This document shows positions 46,683 through 58,676 of a DNA stretch of 64,000 nt, piece by piece. The position numbers and the translations under genes were made by a program. Source of the DNA: Albifimbria verrucaria (taxonomy: Eukaryota; Ascomycota; Sordariomycetes; Hypocreales; Stachybotryaceae); NCBI GenBank assembly GCA_020081605.1, contig JAHREC010000049.1, positions 1,240,001 to 1,304,000 on the forward strand, written 5' to 3'. The notes under the pieces were generated by a model. That model had not been told where the DNA came from, did not search any database, and saw only the letters and a list, made by a program, of their open reading frames with translations. Position 1 is the stretch's first letter, and the number at the start of each line of letters is the position of its first letter.

Positions 46683-46703
46683 GAGAGAGAGAGAGAGAGA
46701 GAG
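46683..46703. repeat. GA microsatellite
   Basis: Uninterrupted GA dinucleotides just after the bZIP stop codon. Confidence 0.9.
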
Positions 46704-47136
46704 GCAGTGCATGTTCCGAAGTAGCAAAGATGATCTGTTGCATGCGTGCGCGTGCGCGCGTGTGTGTGGGATGGGCTGCAGGTCTGGTTTGACGAAGGGG
46801 TCGTAGGGAAGCGCGATGGCCGCAAGAAACAGGCGGCGACCGCAATGGGTGAGTTAAACCAGAACACGTCCTGCGACATTCTGACCGGCCCCAATGTCGG
46901 AGGGGCAGGTGAGACAAAGCCGAGTGATGTGATTTTTGATTTTCCGAGGACGAATGCGTCGGCGTGAATTGATTGTATCGAGTGAGGTAGACGATGTAGT
47001 AGAAGCTTTACTGTTTGTGCCCTTGTGCTACTAACACAGAGGGATCGAGGAGACCTATGACGAGGTACCTGGCAGTGACGTTTGTGGTCGAAAAAGGCAC
47101 CTACAAACCAGCACGCGTGGGCGAGAAAAGGTGCTG

Positions 47137-47175
47137 TAGTGTAGGTACCTACCTTACCTTACCTTGCCTTGCCTA
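47137..47175. repeat. ACCTT/GCCTT pentamer tract
   Basis: Consecutive ACCTT and GCCTT units. A very similar tract lies at 58677-58707 in the region upstream of EF-2. Confidence 0.75.
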
Positions 47176-48353
47176 CAGTAATTCAAATGTAGGACGGAGG
47201 TACTTGCGAACCCCGCCAATCCGACGTCTCAGAAGGGCACGTTGGGCAGGGTGCATGTACCCAGCGGCAGGCGAAACAGCGGGGTCCCAGACTGATGCTA
47301 GCGAGGGCAGAAGGCCAGAGACGGAGAGACAAAGAAAGAGGGACTCCCGTGAGCCCCAGCGACATAGTACGGGGAGAGAAAAGAGGGAGGAGGGGAGAGG
47401 AGGGGGGGCAGGGGCCAATCTGGTCTGTGTGGGCGGGAATATCTTGCTTGCTTAGGTGCTGTTGAACGAGCCCCCTCGTGCTGTACTTATCTGTACTCGG
47501 GTCGCCCAAGTACCGCCAAGTACCGGCTGCCGATGCGGTAACGGAGTTGCAGCCATTCGGGCTATTTCGGTCTTTGTGCTGTCTCTTCCCCAACGTCACA
47601 GCAGGCGAACTGCGTGAGGCCGCCTGCGCCCAGTACTCCGCTCCCGAAAATCCCTAACGGCGACAAGATCGCTGGCCGGGCTGCCTGCCTGTCTGCGGCC
47701 TGCGCCTGTACCCAAGGGCACCCTGCTCAGGCCGGAGCTGCCAGTCCCAGAGACCAGCAGCGATTAAGACGAGTGTGGGGGTGGGAGAGCAGCCCTTTTT
47801 TCTCTTTTAGATTGATTTCGGCCGCTGCCGGCCAATGGCAGCCCCGCCATAGTCGGAGCTCCGGAAAGATACCTCGAGGTACCACGGGGTTTTCTTCCTT
47901 TGGCTGGTTCAACGGAAAACCCGTCCATTTTTTCTCTTCTTTGTATTCGATTGCTACATTTTATTAGGAACAGGAACTAAGTAACCTGCCTAGGGGCGCC
48001 TTGCTTACTGGGCTTATCGTCATCAAGTCTATACGGCTCTGGAGGATTTTTCTCACCTCTCTTTCCTCTCTTCTCTCCTCCTACTTTTTGTACTTCAGAC
48101 GTACATCTGCTACTTGTCTTGGTTTTTCGCTCCATCTGCCCTGTATCCGTTGGCTTTTTTTTGTTTTGTTTCTGCTGCCTGCGTCATTTGCTCGTCTGGT
48201 GCAACCCTCCAATCACAGTACATCGTTTGTTGCTGGAGGGGCAGGCAAAAGATCTGTATCTGTACCTGTATCGGTATCGGTATCGAGCAACTAGCGGTCT
48301 CCAGAGCCTGAGCCAGACCCAGTCACAGCGCCGGTTCGGACCCTTGCTGGGAG

Positions 48354-48561
48354 GTAAGTACCAAAGTAACCCCTCATCGACCAAACAATTGTTTTGTTGC
48401 TGCATCTTTCTTCCTCTTCTTCTCTGCCATCCGTTTATATCCCCTCCTCCTCCCCCTTTCCTTCTGCCTCCCGCCTTTCCCCTGGCTGCTCAATGCTCCC
48501 GTTGCTGATAGATGGGACTTCCTCCAGCCCTCTGACCCTTTCTCTTACCATCCACCTGTAG
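48354..48561 (+). other. Likely 5' UTR intron of the MTHFR gene
   Basis: A strong donor (GAGGTAAGTA) at 48354 and an acceptor CCTGTAG ending at 48561 enclose 208 bases of pyrimidine-rich sequence. The MTHFR start codon is 37 bases downstream. No coding frame crosses it. Confidence 0.55.
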
Positions 48562-48597
48562 TTCGCGCGAGCCTCCGAGGCCGCTACCTCGCCCAAC

Positions 48598-50485
48598 ATG
48601 CACATCAAAGACATGCTCGCCGACGCCGAGAGGACCGGCCAACCGTCCTTCTCCTTCGAGTACTTCCCTCCCAAGACCGCCCAGGGTGTCCAGAACCTGT
48701 ACGAGCGAATGGACCGCATGTACAACCTCGGTCCCAAGTTCATCGACATCACCTGGGGTGCCGGTGGCCAGACTGCCGAGCTGACCTGCGAGATGGTCGT
48801 CCAGGCCCAGGCCGTCTACGGTCTGGAGACCTGCATGCATCTGACCTGCACCGACATGGACACCGAACAGGTCAACGACGCTCTCCAGCGTGCTTACAAG
48901 GCCGGCTGCACCAACATCCTGGCTCTGCGAGGCGACCCGCCCCGTGACCAGAGCAAGTGGACCGTCACCGAGGGAGGCTTCCAGTACGCCCGCGATCTTG
49001 TTAAGCACATCCGAAAGACGTACGGAAACCACTTCGATATTGGTGTCGCTGGCTACCCCGAGGGCTGCGATGACAACAAGGACGAGGACCAGCTCCTCGA
49101 CCACCTCAAGGAGAAGGTCGACATGGGCGCCTCCTTCATCGTCACCCAGATGTTCTACGACGCCGACAACTTCATCCGCTGGGTCGGCCGTGTCCGCGAG
49201 CGTGGCATCACCATCCCCATCCTCCCCGGCATCATGCCAATTGCCACCTACGCCAGCTTCCTCCGTCGCGCCAAGCACATGAACTGCAGGGTTCCCCAGG
49301 AGTGGATGGACGCTCTCGAGCCCGTCAAGAACGACGATAACGCTGTCCGTGACATTGGCAAGTCCCTCGTCGCCGAGCTGTGCCGCAAGCTGCTCTCCGC
49401 CGGCATCTGCCACCTGCACTTCTACACCATGAACCTCGCCCAAGCCACTCGCATGCTTCTCGAGGAGCTCGCCTGGGCTCCCTCTGCCAACCGTCCCTTC
49501 GTCCAGCCTCTCCCTGGAAGCAGTCCAAGGCCCTCGGCCGTCGCGACGAGGATGTCCGACCCATCTTCTGGCGCAACCGCAACAAGTCCTACGTCCTGCG
49601 TACCCAGGACTGGGACGAGTTCCCCAACGGACGTTGGGGTGATTCGAGATCTCCTGCTTTCGGTGAGCTTGATGCGTACGGCATTGGCCTGCCCGGCTCC
49701 AACGAGGCCAACCGGAAGAAGTGGGGCGAGCCAAAGTCTCTCGCCGATCTTGGCAATCTCTTCATCCGGTACCTGAACGGAGAGATTGACTCGCTGCCCT
49801 GGAGTGAGTCGCCCATTGCCAGCGAGGCCGGTCCCATCAAGGACAACCTTGTCAAGCTTAACAGCAAGGGATTCTTGACCATCAACTCTCAGCCTGCCGT
49901 CGATGGTGTCAAGTCATCCGACCCCACTTACGGCTGGGGTCCGCCAAACGGCTATGTCTACCAGAAGGCCTACCTTGAGCTGTTCCTGCACCCTGACCTC
50001 TACCCCGAGCTGATGCAGCGAATCCAGAAGCAGCCTAGCCTCACTTACTACGCTGTCACTAAGTCCGGCGACCTGAAGACCAACGCACCCGGCGACGGTC
50101 CCAACGCCGTCACCTGGGGTGTCTTCCCCGGCAAGGAGATTGTCCAGCCTACCATTGTTGAGAGCGTCAGCTTCCTCGCCTGGAGAGATGAGGCTTTCCG
50201 CCTGGGAATTGACTGGGCCCACTGCTACGATTCCAACAGCCCCAGCCGAAAGCTGGTCGAGCATGTCATGGATGACTGGTACTTGATCAACATCGGTAAG
50301 TTTCCCCAAGTTGCAGGTGACTCCACATTGCTAACCCAAACGTAGTGAATAACGACTTCCACGAGAGCAAGACCATCTTCGAGCTCTTCGAAGACCTCGA
50401 GATCCGTGACCTGAACTCGAACGTCGCTGTTACCAACGGCCATGGCTCGCAGCTGCGCAATGTCGAATCTGCCGTTGCTGCTTAA
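48598..50485 (+). CDS. met13: Methylenetetrahydrofolate reductase
   Basis: Reduces 5,10-methylene-THF to 5-methyl-THF for methionine synthesis; cytosolic flavoprotein, about 612 residues. The N-terminal FAD-binding barrel starts MHIKDMLADAERTG, with FEYFPPKT, DITWGAGG, CMHLTCTDMD, NILALRGDPPRD and FIVTQMFYDADNF, and ends near GICHLHFYTMNLAQ (about 49430). The C-terminal regulatory, AdoMet-binding half includes RNRNKSYVLRTQDWDEFPNG, YGWGPPNGYVYQKAYLELF and TWGVFPGKEIVQPT. An intron at 50296-50345 (GTAAGT) splits the end, WYLINI-VNNDF; stop at 50483-50485. One missing C at 49512-49514 explains the only frame change. Codon use is strongly C-ending, as in highly expressed fungal genes. It matches the MET13 type rather than MET12; that choice is from general resemblance. 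Confidence 0.95.
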
Positions 50486-51342
50486 ATTTCCTTTCTCTTA
50501 ACCAAACATATTACCCTTAGAGGTGCTGCTTTGGTGCTTACTTCAAGCCCTTTCTTTTAGGCGCTGTGACGGCTGTCCTTTTCTTGTTTTACAACAACAC
50601 CTTTTTTATTGCATTTTTGGTTTTTATCTGCGGTTTTGGCATCTGATGTTATATGAGCGGCGTTATCACACCAAGGGGTGGTGTCTTTTTCCAACAAAAA
50701 GTTACACTGGGGCTCATTGGGGTTTTGCCGGGAAAGGGAAGAGAGCTCGCCAAAAGGCCCTCTCTTCATGACAAAACAAAACAAAGGGAATCATGACGCA
50801 TTTTCCCGTGGGCAATGATTTCTTTTGCATGCATATTAAAATATCTCAACGATACCCCGTCGCCTGCGGAAGGGATTTGATAGGAGGGAAAGAAGGAAAC
50901 TACAACCGCGGACTTTATACAACGCAAAGGAGAGGTGAGAGAGAAGGGGAAAGGATAGGTTTTTGGAGAACAAAAGGATGAGCATTTGTCTGTTCGTTTC
51001 TTCCTGTTCTGTTTCTGCTGCTTGGAAGTGGCATGCTTAGAACACACGTCTCTTGGAATGGGAGGTGCCGTGCTGCTGAGGAAAGGCGCGCGGCGGGAGA
51101 CGGTGGTATAGAAGACAAGAAATAAAAGAAAGAACTCTAGAGGCCATGGAGGTTATGCTTGGCTAAAATGATGGGTTCCACGAGTTGCAATGTGAAATGT
51201 CTTGCCGGCTTGGTGACTTGTTCTTTTATACGCACCCGTATTTATGTCGTATATCGCTTGTGTGCGCTTCGTTCATTGCCGTCGCTAAGGTTATATACAA
51301 CGAATGGCTTACTCCCGAGAAGAGCGCTTATATCCCCTCCTT
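50486..51342. other. Convergent 3' regions of MTHFR and the RNA-binding gene
   Basis: 857 bases between two convergent genes. T-rich and A-rich words fit 3' UTRs. No gene or RNA seen. Confidence 0.45.
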
Positions 51343-53951
51343 TTACTCGCCCCAGTCATCCTGGTCGCCTACATCGTAATCCATGTCTACCTGACGATCC
51401 TGCTGTTGCGGCTGCTGCTGCTGCTGCTGCTGCTGCTCCTCACGATCCTCATCTACACCATCCATCGCGCCCGCTACATCATCAACACCGGCAGCGGCCT
51501 CGTCGCCCACCATAGACGACGACAACGCACCGGACGGCTTCGCGCCGGGCTCCTGCTTGACCCACTCGAGCTGCAGCTTGCCGTCCACGCCGGGGAGCTC
51601 CTTGTCGTGCAGCGCGTAGAAGAAGCGCTCCGCGGTGCGGCGGTCGCGGAAGGAGACGTGCGTGATGGAGGGGAGGGGTCGACGGATTCGAACTCGCCGA
51701 GATTCTGTAGAGAAAGGAGGTTAGTTGTCGGTTGTATAAAATGTGTATTGTAGTTTGATAGCAGTCTTGAGAGAGATCAAGCAGGGTTTACACATCAAAG
51801 GAAGAAAAAAGACAAAAACTTACGAGGAGAAAGTGTCGCAGCACCTCGTCCTTCTCAGGCGTCGTAAAGTCCACCCCCGTGATGGCGAGCTTCTTGGGCC
51901 GGTTGTCGAGCGAGTACTGCGCATACGCGGCGTGCCTACTGTCCTGGCCGCGCATGAGGCCGCCGCGACCGCGCGCACGGGGGCGTAGGCGCCTCTGCCT
52001 CTGTATCCGCCACGGCCTCTGTATCCACCGTCGCTTGGGGGTAGGCGCCGAAGTCGTCCGCAGCGTCGGGGTCGATGCCGAGGAGTTTGGCTTCCTGTTC
52101 CAGGGCTGCTAGCTTCGCTCGTAGCATGTCGGTGCCAGAGGTTGCCGTACCCGCGTCGCCGCCGTTCTTTTCGGCTAGTTTGGCTTGCAGGCGCTCGGTC
52201 TCCTGTCGGTGCCTTGCAAGCAGCTCTTCCTGCTGCTTTTCCAGCTCCTGTCTTTGACGCTCGATCTCTTCCCTCTTGGCCTCGCGTTCCTGGTGCTGCT
52301 TCTGCGCCTCCTCTTGCCTCCGCTGGAACTCCTCGAGGTCAAGCTCCGGTTCCGGTTCCTGGTCCTGCTCAGAGCCGCCGTTAAAGCTCGAGCCCGCTTG
52401 ATGAGCTGACGATGACTGGTTCTCGGCCACGTCCTTGTGCCAGAACACCTTTACAAACCGGTTGTCGAATATTACTTTGGGGAGCGATATGCTGCATTAG
52501 CCGCCGTCCAGTCGTCGTACTTAACGATTGCCAGGTGTTTATACGGCTGCATTTGAATCTCAACAATGTTTCCGAACTGTGAGAAAAAGTTGCGAACATG
52601 CTCCTCGCTGAAAGATTCCTCCGGGATGTTCTCAACGACAATTGTGCTCTTAGAACGGTCGTTAACCGGCCCATCAGCAGAGAAGGGTGCACGAGCGCCG
52701 CCCTTCTTCCTGTTTCCGCGCTCTCTACGGCCACCACGGCCACGGCCCTGCCCTGATCCTGATGCAAAAGCATTCATAGCCTGCAGATACTGAGAAACAT
52801 CTGGCGGCGCTCCCATGGGGAGTGTAGCATTGCTGGGGTCATATTCTGCAGGCACGAGGAGTGTCAGTAAGTGACTTTAGGATTTGTGAAAGACAAGACT
52901 ACGTTGAGCGTCACACTTCAAAGCTTGCCACAAGAGCTTCATGCTTTGACAGCTCATGAAGTGGCATGTTTGAACAGCAGAACAACCCAAGGATGAAGCT
53001 TACCGTCTTGAGTCCGCAACGGCGGCATATAGAGAGAGTCATTTCCATTCCCGTGATCATACTGGCATGTGCTCCCCGTGAGCAATAGCCCTTGGTGTCA
53101 AAGTCACGACACCTGCCCCTACGTCTAGGCGGCCCTCTACCCCCGACCATGTCTGGAAATGGGAGGCCCATGGCCTGCATCTGCAAAAGGACATCCATAG
53201 GAGCCCGTTGAAAGGGTCAAAGGGCGGCATGGGGAAGTCCGACGCGCCTGTGGGCGATCTGTGCCTGCCACCCCGCGCATCGCCGCCTCGTCCTCTACGT
53301 CCACCACGACGAGGCTGCTTCATCGCACGTCCGCCGTAGCCTGAATAGGACGAGTCTTGGTTCTCGGGGTTATCGAGATCGTAGTACCCTCGCTTTCTAG
53401 GATTCGGCCGCGGAGGCGAAGTCGCATAATCATCGTACGTTTGATACTCGTTGGACAGAGCCGAAGACGGCGCCGTGGGCGCGGGTGCCGTTGGCTTGGG
53501 AGGTTGTTAGCCGCCTGGCAGGTAGGATTTGTGGGCGATTGCTTGGAACACATCGTCGAGGAACGGCTTCGGATCTGCGCGTAGAACAAACGTAAGCTAT
53601 GACTGTCCAACCTCCAACCTGATATTTCTGCTTCTCACGGAGGGGCGCTACCTTCAGTCAAGAAGTCGGGGATCTCCTCTTCGCAAAGCTTCCGCACCGA
53701 GGCTAGGTCGCCGTCATGCTTAAGCAATGCGATCACATATTCGGCGAGAACATCGGAATCAGCGTCGGATCTAGACAAAGAGCGTAGACCGCAAGTTAGC
53801 ACATGGCCGATCTAAGCCTCTAGCGCGCCCAGAGCATCTCCGAGCAGAATACTATGGCATGAGAGCTTATGGAGAGGTCGACAAACGTGTTCTCGATGCG
53901 CTTGACAATCCAAGCCTTCAGCAACGGCGCGTCCTCTTCCGCAAACAGCAT
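51343..53951 (-). CDS. RBM26/27-type RNA-binding protein (PWI-like, CCCH, RRM)
   Basis: Nuclear RNA-binding protein of the RBM26/27 family (fission-yeast Rmn1), which works with the RNA-decay adaptor complex; about 710 residues. Start 53951: MLFAEEDAPLLKAWIVKRIE is a PWI-like first helix; introns 53771-53886 and 53575-53651 follow within that domain. An Arg/Gly-rich part precedes a CCCH finger, C-x8-C-x5-C-x3-H, starting CRDFDTKGYC (about 53110-53055). Intron 52846-53003. The first RRM has STIVVENIPEESFSEEHVRN and HLAIVKYDDWTAANAAY. A Glu/Gln-rich coiled coil follows (about 52360-52150), then, across intron 51705-51823, a second RRM (KKLAITGVDFT, ITHVSFRDRRTAERFFYAL). The tail is a poly-Gln stretch and DDWGE. 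About six bases are missing; an in-frame TAA also lies at 53507-53509. Confidence 0.82.
51410..51436 (-). repeat. Coding CAG repeat (poly-Gln)
   Basis: CTG triplets on the plus strand encode a glutamine run near the C-terminus of the RNA-binding protein. Confidence 0.85.
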
Positions 53952-55055
53952 GGTTTTGATGCCTCGACCATGCAAGAAGGGGTGGAATCAATTGGCGATG
54001 CGCACGGAAATCCAGGCACGAACCGCGCGATCCGGTGGTTGGTCGATGCGTTGTTGGCGAACGAGTAAATCTCTAGCTGTTTGGTTATGAGGAAGCTTAG
54101 AGCTCTGCCAGGCAAAACAATTGTTGATAGATAAGCTAAGGTAACACAGCACAATCGGTACTTTGGCGGGGAAGCAGCACGAGGTACCTGGAGTCAGAGT
54201 ACTATTAGATTGGACGGTACTCTGTATTTGCTACCCTGATGAACCTCATGGGAAAGCCCTCACAATTTTTATCTTGTATTTTGTTAAATATTCGGTAAGT
54301 CTTGCTGTATTTCTTTCTAAAGAAGGGTGCGGCTCTCTGGTATATTAGTTGTAATATTTACAACGAACATGATGGTGTTGTGAATCCCATGTACAGAAAT
54401 GGGAGTATACCATAGCTTCAGCATCATCATCCATCACCCATCACTCATCACTATAACCCATCGCCAGTGCCTGGAGCTTAGCACTGCCTTTCCAACCTTC
54501 AGGCACCTTACGACTTCTGTCATCGCACAATCCACATTCAATGACCGAAAGAAGAAAAAAGAGAAATAAAAAGGGCTGTAAGATTTCAAAATAAAAACGC
54601 CTGACAATTGACGACAGACCAACACATTTGAATCTGCAATGGCTGCTGCGGCGCTGGGCAAGCAAAAACTATTGCGCTTACATCATTATCATATTTGACG
54701 TCAAAATGCTACAACTAGGACAACCGCAATAATGGTTCAATCATACAGCCTAGGACACACATCACATTCACATCACAACTTGTAAAAGACAAACTTTTCT
54801 AAACGTGTTTCTTCAACTCATCGGAGACGACATAACTACATGCATGAAAGCCGACCATAGCTTCCCTTCATTATGGGCGCATCGTGGCCCTGCGCAGATG
54901 TTTTCTTTTTCTTTTCTCCTTCACTCGACTTGTCTCATTCTAGTCCCGAAAGACGGACAAGCGGTGAATTCCTCATCCTCGCTAGCACCCACTTGGATAC
55001 GGCGGATGTCCAGTTGGGGACGAGTGCTGATTCTGTCGGGCTATGGGGAAGCAAT
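53952..55055. other. Intergenic region, 1.1 kb
   Basis: Promoter of the minus-strand RNA-binding gene and 3' UTR of EF-2. It contains AT-rich stretches near 54270-54360 and 54540-54600, and several GTACC/GTACT words. No gene or RNA is supported. Confidence 0.4.
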
Positions 55056-58047
55056 TTACAGCTTGTCATAGTACTGTAGAGCAATGTTAGCATTCATGTC
55101 ACACCTGCCTCGTACACGATGGGGATTAAACTTACGTTCTCGTAGCCGGGAACCTCGACCTTGAGACCCTTGCGCTTACGCATCTCAGTGACGATGGTAC
55201 CGACCTTGCTGGTGGAATCGAGGGCGATCCACCGGGCAGGACCTGCCAGTGGTCAAAGACGGACTGGGGAAGGCCTGGCCGGAGGTGGCGGCACGCAGGT
55301 CACCGTTGAAGCCGAAGGACTCGAGGACGGGCAGGTAAGCCTTGATGTTGAAGAGAGGAGTACCAGGACGCTGCTCCTCGTTGAAGACGTGACCACGACG
55401 GCGGGTAAGGACACCGTAGACACCACCCATGGCGGTCTCGGGGACCTGAATCTCGACCAGGTAGACGGGCTCGAGCAGAGCAGGCTCGGCAAGCAGGGTC
55501 GAGGCGTACAGGACACGACGAGCGGTGGGGATGATCTGACCACCACCACGGTGGATGGCATCGGCGTGGAGGGTAACATCGAGGATGTTGAAGCGGATAG
55601 AGCGCATGGGCTCCTCAGCAATGGGACCCTCACGACTGGCCCACTGGAAACCGGAGACGACGGAATCCTTGATTTCGTTCAGGTACTGAACGGCCTTGGT
55701 CTGGTCAACAATCATGTTGGCACCAGTACCATCGGGACCGAAGGTCCAGATCTTACAGGCGTCAGTGACGTCCCAGCCGAACTCGTCAGCCAGGATACGG
55801 GCACGGGCCTTGAAATCGTCACGGGCGCTGACCTTGCCACCCTCAATGGCCAGGGACAGCTCCTCGTCGATGGGCTCAGCAACCATGTAGAGACGGTTGT
55901 GCTTGTTGGGGACTTGGACAGGGCAGTCATGCTGGACTTGCCACCGACGGTCTCACGGTACTGGACGACGGGGTCGGAGATGTTCAGGGAACACCGGCGT
56001 GGTCGTTCTCGAGATCGTTCAAGCAAATCTCGAGATGCAGCTCACCGGCACCGGCAACGACGTGCTCACCGGAGTCGGAGGTGTAGGTCAGGACGCAAGG
56101 GTCGGACTTGGACAGACGCTTGAGACCCTCGACCAGCTTGGGCAGATCCTGGGCGTTCTTGACCTGGACGGAACGCTGGACGACGGGGAGACGGAGAACT
56201 TCATGACCTTGAGGTTGTGGGCAGTCTCGCTGGTGGTGAGGGTACCAGACTTGAGCAGGAACTGATCGATACCGACCAGACCGACGATGTTACCGGCAGG
56301 CATGTCATCGATGGGCTCGACCTTGCCACCCATCATCAGGACGGTACGCTGGATAGCCTTGATGAAGAGATCCTCCTTCTTGCCGGGGACGTAGTTGGGG
56401 CCCTGGATGCGGACCTTGAGACCGGAGCGGACGGTACCGGAGAAGACACGACCGAAGGCGTAGAAACGACCCTTATCGGAGGTGGGCACCATCTTGGAGA
56501 CGTAAAGCATGAGGGGACCCTTGGGGTCGCAGTCACGGATACCAATGGCAGCCTCATCATCGAGGGACCCTCGTACAGAGTCTCGGCACGGTAGCGCTGA
56601 GCAGTAACGGGGAGGGAAGGTGGAGGATCATCATCTCCAGCAGGGAGTCGGCGGCGGGCAGGAAAGTACGCATGACAGCCTTGAGCAGCTGCTTGCCCTC
56701 CTTCTGCCTGTCGTCGGCGTTGAGCTTGAGGTTGAGCTTCTCAAGCAGGGTAGCGACCTCCTCGGTCTTGAAGTTCATGACGGCGGAGAAGATCTTGAAG
56801 ATGGGGTCCAGGATGAACTGGTTGAAGGCACGCTCCAGAGGCTTGCCCTCGTAGGTAGCGGACTTGGTCCACTTCTTGGTGTGGGGTTGAAGTAGTTGTC
56901 GCCCTGCGCGAAGAAAAAAATCATGTTAGTTATTTGGGAAATGAGGAGGCAGTGATGAGATGGCTTACCCAGAGACGCTCCATCATCTTGTTCTTGTCAA
57001 CACCGAACTTCTTGGCGTAACGGACAGCGAACTGGCGGATGGTGAAGGCCCAGCCGTGCAGACCGGAACCGAAAGCAACGGTACCCTTCTCGGGGTAGAC
57101 CTGGACGTCACCAAGGGTCTTGTCAAGGTACATGGAGATGATGACGTTGACGGACTCAATGGTACGGGAGAAGGACTGGTACAGATCCTCCTTGGAGACC
57201 TGGAGCTCGAGAAGAGCACGGTCGACCTTGTTGATGATGATGACGGGCTTGATACGCTCACCGAGAGCCTGACGCAGGACAGTCTCGGTCTGGACGCAGA
57301 CACCCTCGACGGTGTCGACGACAACCAGGGCACCGTCAGTGACACGGAGGGCAGCAGTGACTTCGGAAGAGAAATCAACGTGACCGGGGAGTCAATCAGG
57401 TTGATCAGGAAACCGTTACCGTCGGTCTTCTGGCCAACGATATCCTTGATGTCCTCATCGTCCTCGAGCTGACCGAACAGGGAGATGGCAGTGGACTTGA
57501 TGGTGATACCACGCTCCTGCTCGTCGGCACGGGTATCCGTGGCACGAGCATCACCAGCCTTGGCGGTGGAGATGATACCAGCCTTGGCCAGCAGAGAGTC
57601 GGTCAGGGTAGACTTGCCGTGATCGACGTGGGCAATGACGGACATGTTACGGACATTGGTGGGCTTGTCCATGAGCCCACGGATCTCGTCGATAGTGAAG
57701 CTAAGGGGTCATTGTCAGCACATGGACATAAGAAGGGTCTAAATCCGAAGGTGGGCGGGAGCTGGCGAGGGTTGGTAATGGTGTTGCAGGTTGAAAAACC
57801 AGCTACACGGGAGGGAAGGGGAGGTAGAGAGGGAGAATTGGCGAAGATATTGCCGAGCACCATCGTGGCAGCTCTTCGTCCACGCGCTGCAGAGCGGTGT
57901 CTGCTCTGCGTCTGTCTCAAGACGGCGACGAGGGCGTTGCTGATAATGGCCACGACGGTGCTCTCACTGTTGCTCTCGAGAAGAGGACAGCTCGAGGCAA
58001 GGAGGAAAGAAAGGTATCACAGCTAGAGGGAAGACCTACTTGACCAT
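55056..58047 (-). CDS. EFT2: Translation elongation factor 2
   Basis: GTPase driving ribosomal translocation; cytosolic, 844 residues after repair. Exons on the minus strand are 58040-58047 (eight bases, ATG GTC AA), 56969-57700, 55136-56903 and 55056-55073. The introns (339, 65 and 62 nt) have clean GT-AG ends. It opens [20 protein letters not shown], then G1 [10 protein letters not shown]3 DSPGH (interrupted by a missing C), and G4 NKVD. Later come the domain II string [11 protein letters not shown], and the diphthamide loop DAIHRGGGQ. It ends GYENYYDKL. The exons sum to 2526 bases; nine frame changes lie at C runs (plus-strand G runs 57386-57389, 56883-56886, 56609-56612, 56564-56566, 56185-56188, 55987-55989, 55908-55911, 55266-55269, 55222-55224). 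Nine added bases give 2535, exactly 845 codons with stop. Confidence 0.97.
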
Positions 58048-58449
58048 CTTGGCGGTATTGCTGGTGCAACGACCTGAAAATTTGGTATTTGTCGAAGGTG
58101 AGTTGGGAGGAAGCGGGGTTGAGCGTTTTGCCCCGCGGTTCTATGCGCTCGCAGAGAGACCTGAAGGATGCAGGACCTCGAAGGTGAGTGAGAGCGATTC
58201 AAGTGACGATGAGAAGAGACAGCGAGGATATCACTGCCGCTCCTTTATGCGTCTCCTTGGATATCGGGATCGGGTTGGGGAGGAGGAGGGAGCAAGAAAA
58301 AAGAAGAAGAGGGGTGGAGGGAGAGGAGAGAGTTTGCAGCTTATTGTTTCGGGGCGAACTGGGGCCACTGGCCAGAGCCTGCTTAGTGTACACACACACT
58401 GTACCCAAGCAGCCCCAGTCCCAGTCCCAGGGCCAGACAAGGGCGAGCG

Positions 58450-58467
58450 AAAAAAAAAAAAAAAAAA
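58450..58467. repeat. A18 homopolymer
   Basis: Eighteen consecutive A bases on the plus strand (poly-T on the EF-2 strand), about 400 bases upstream of the EF-2 start. Poly-dT tracts near highly expressed genes can exclude nucleosomes; that role is inference. Confidence 0.85.
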
Positions 58468-58676
58468 CTGCCAGGTATCGTTAACCTCTTGGGAGGGGCA
58501 AGGTGGGGCAAATCACCAGCGACCCCGCCACAAGATGGACGTCCTCGGTGGGGTCCAGGCGGCCCTTCAGCGCTGGCCATTGGCTGGAACTGCTGGAAAG
58601 CATAGCTCCAGGTGCCAAATGGAGGTATCGGATATGTTTGTAACTCTCCAAGCAGCAAGGCAAATTTGTCTCCAGG

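Larger units (their letters stand above)
46636..48597. other. Intergenic region with MTHFR promoter and 5' UTR
   Basis: About 2 kb. It holds a GA microsatellite (46683-46703), a GT/GC-rich stretch (about 46745-46770) and an ACCTT/GCCTT pentamer tract (47137-47175). The last 600 bases are strongly pyrimidine-rich and end in the 5' UTR of the MTHFR gene, including a likely 5' UTR intron at 48354-48561. No coding gene supported. Confidence 0.5.

Noticed and set aside
48490..49734. Open frame of 414 codons on the minus strand opposite MTHFR
   Set aside because: It is the mirror of a strongly C-ending codon bias in MTHFR; its translation is low-complexity and matches nothing.
51683..51700. Second tRNA B-box-like word (GGATTCGAACTC)
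   Set aside because: It is coding sequence of the second RRM of the RNA-binding protein; no cloverleaf can be drawn.
55161..56123. Open frame of 320 codons on the plus strand opposite EF-2
   Set aside because: Antisense shadow of a biased, highly expressed gene; the EF-2 motifs on the minus strand are unmistakable.
55056..58047. Programmed frameshifting or pseudogene status for EF-2
   Set aside because: Nine shifts, all of one type at C runs and with all motifs intact, fit base-calling loss far better than either idea.
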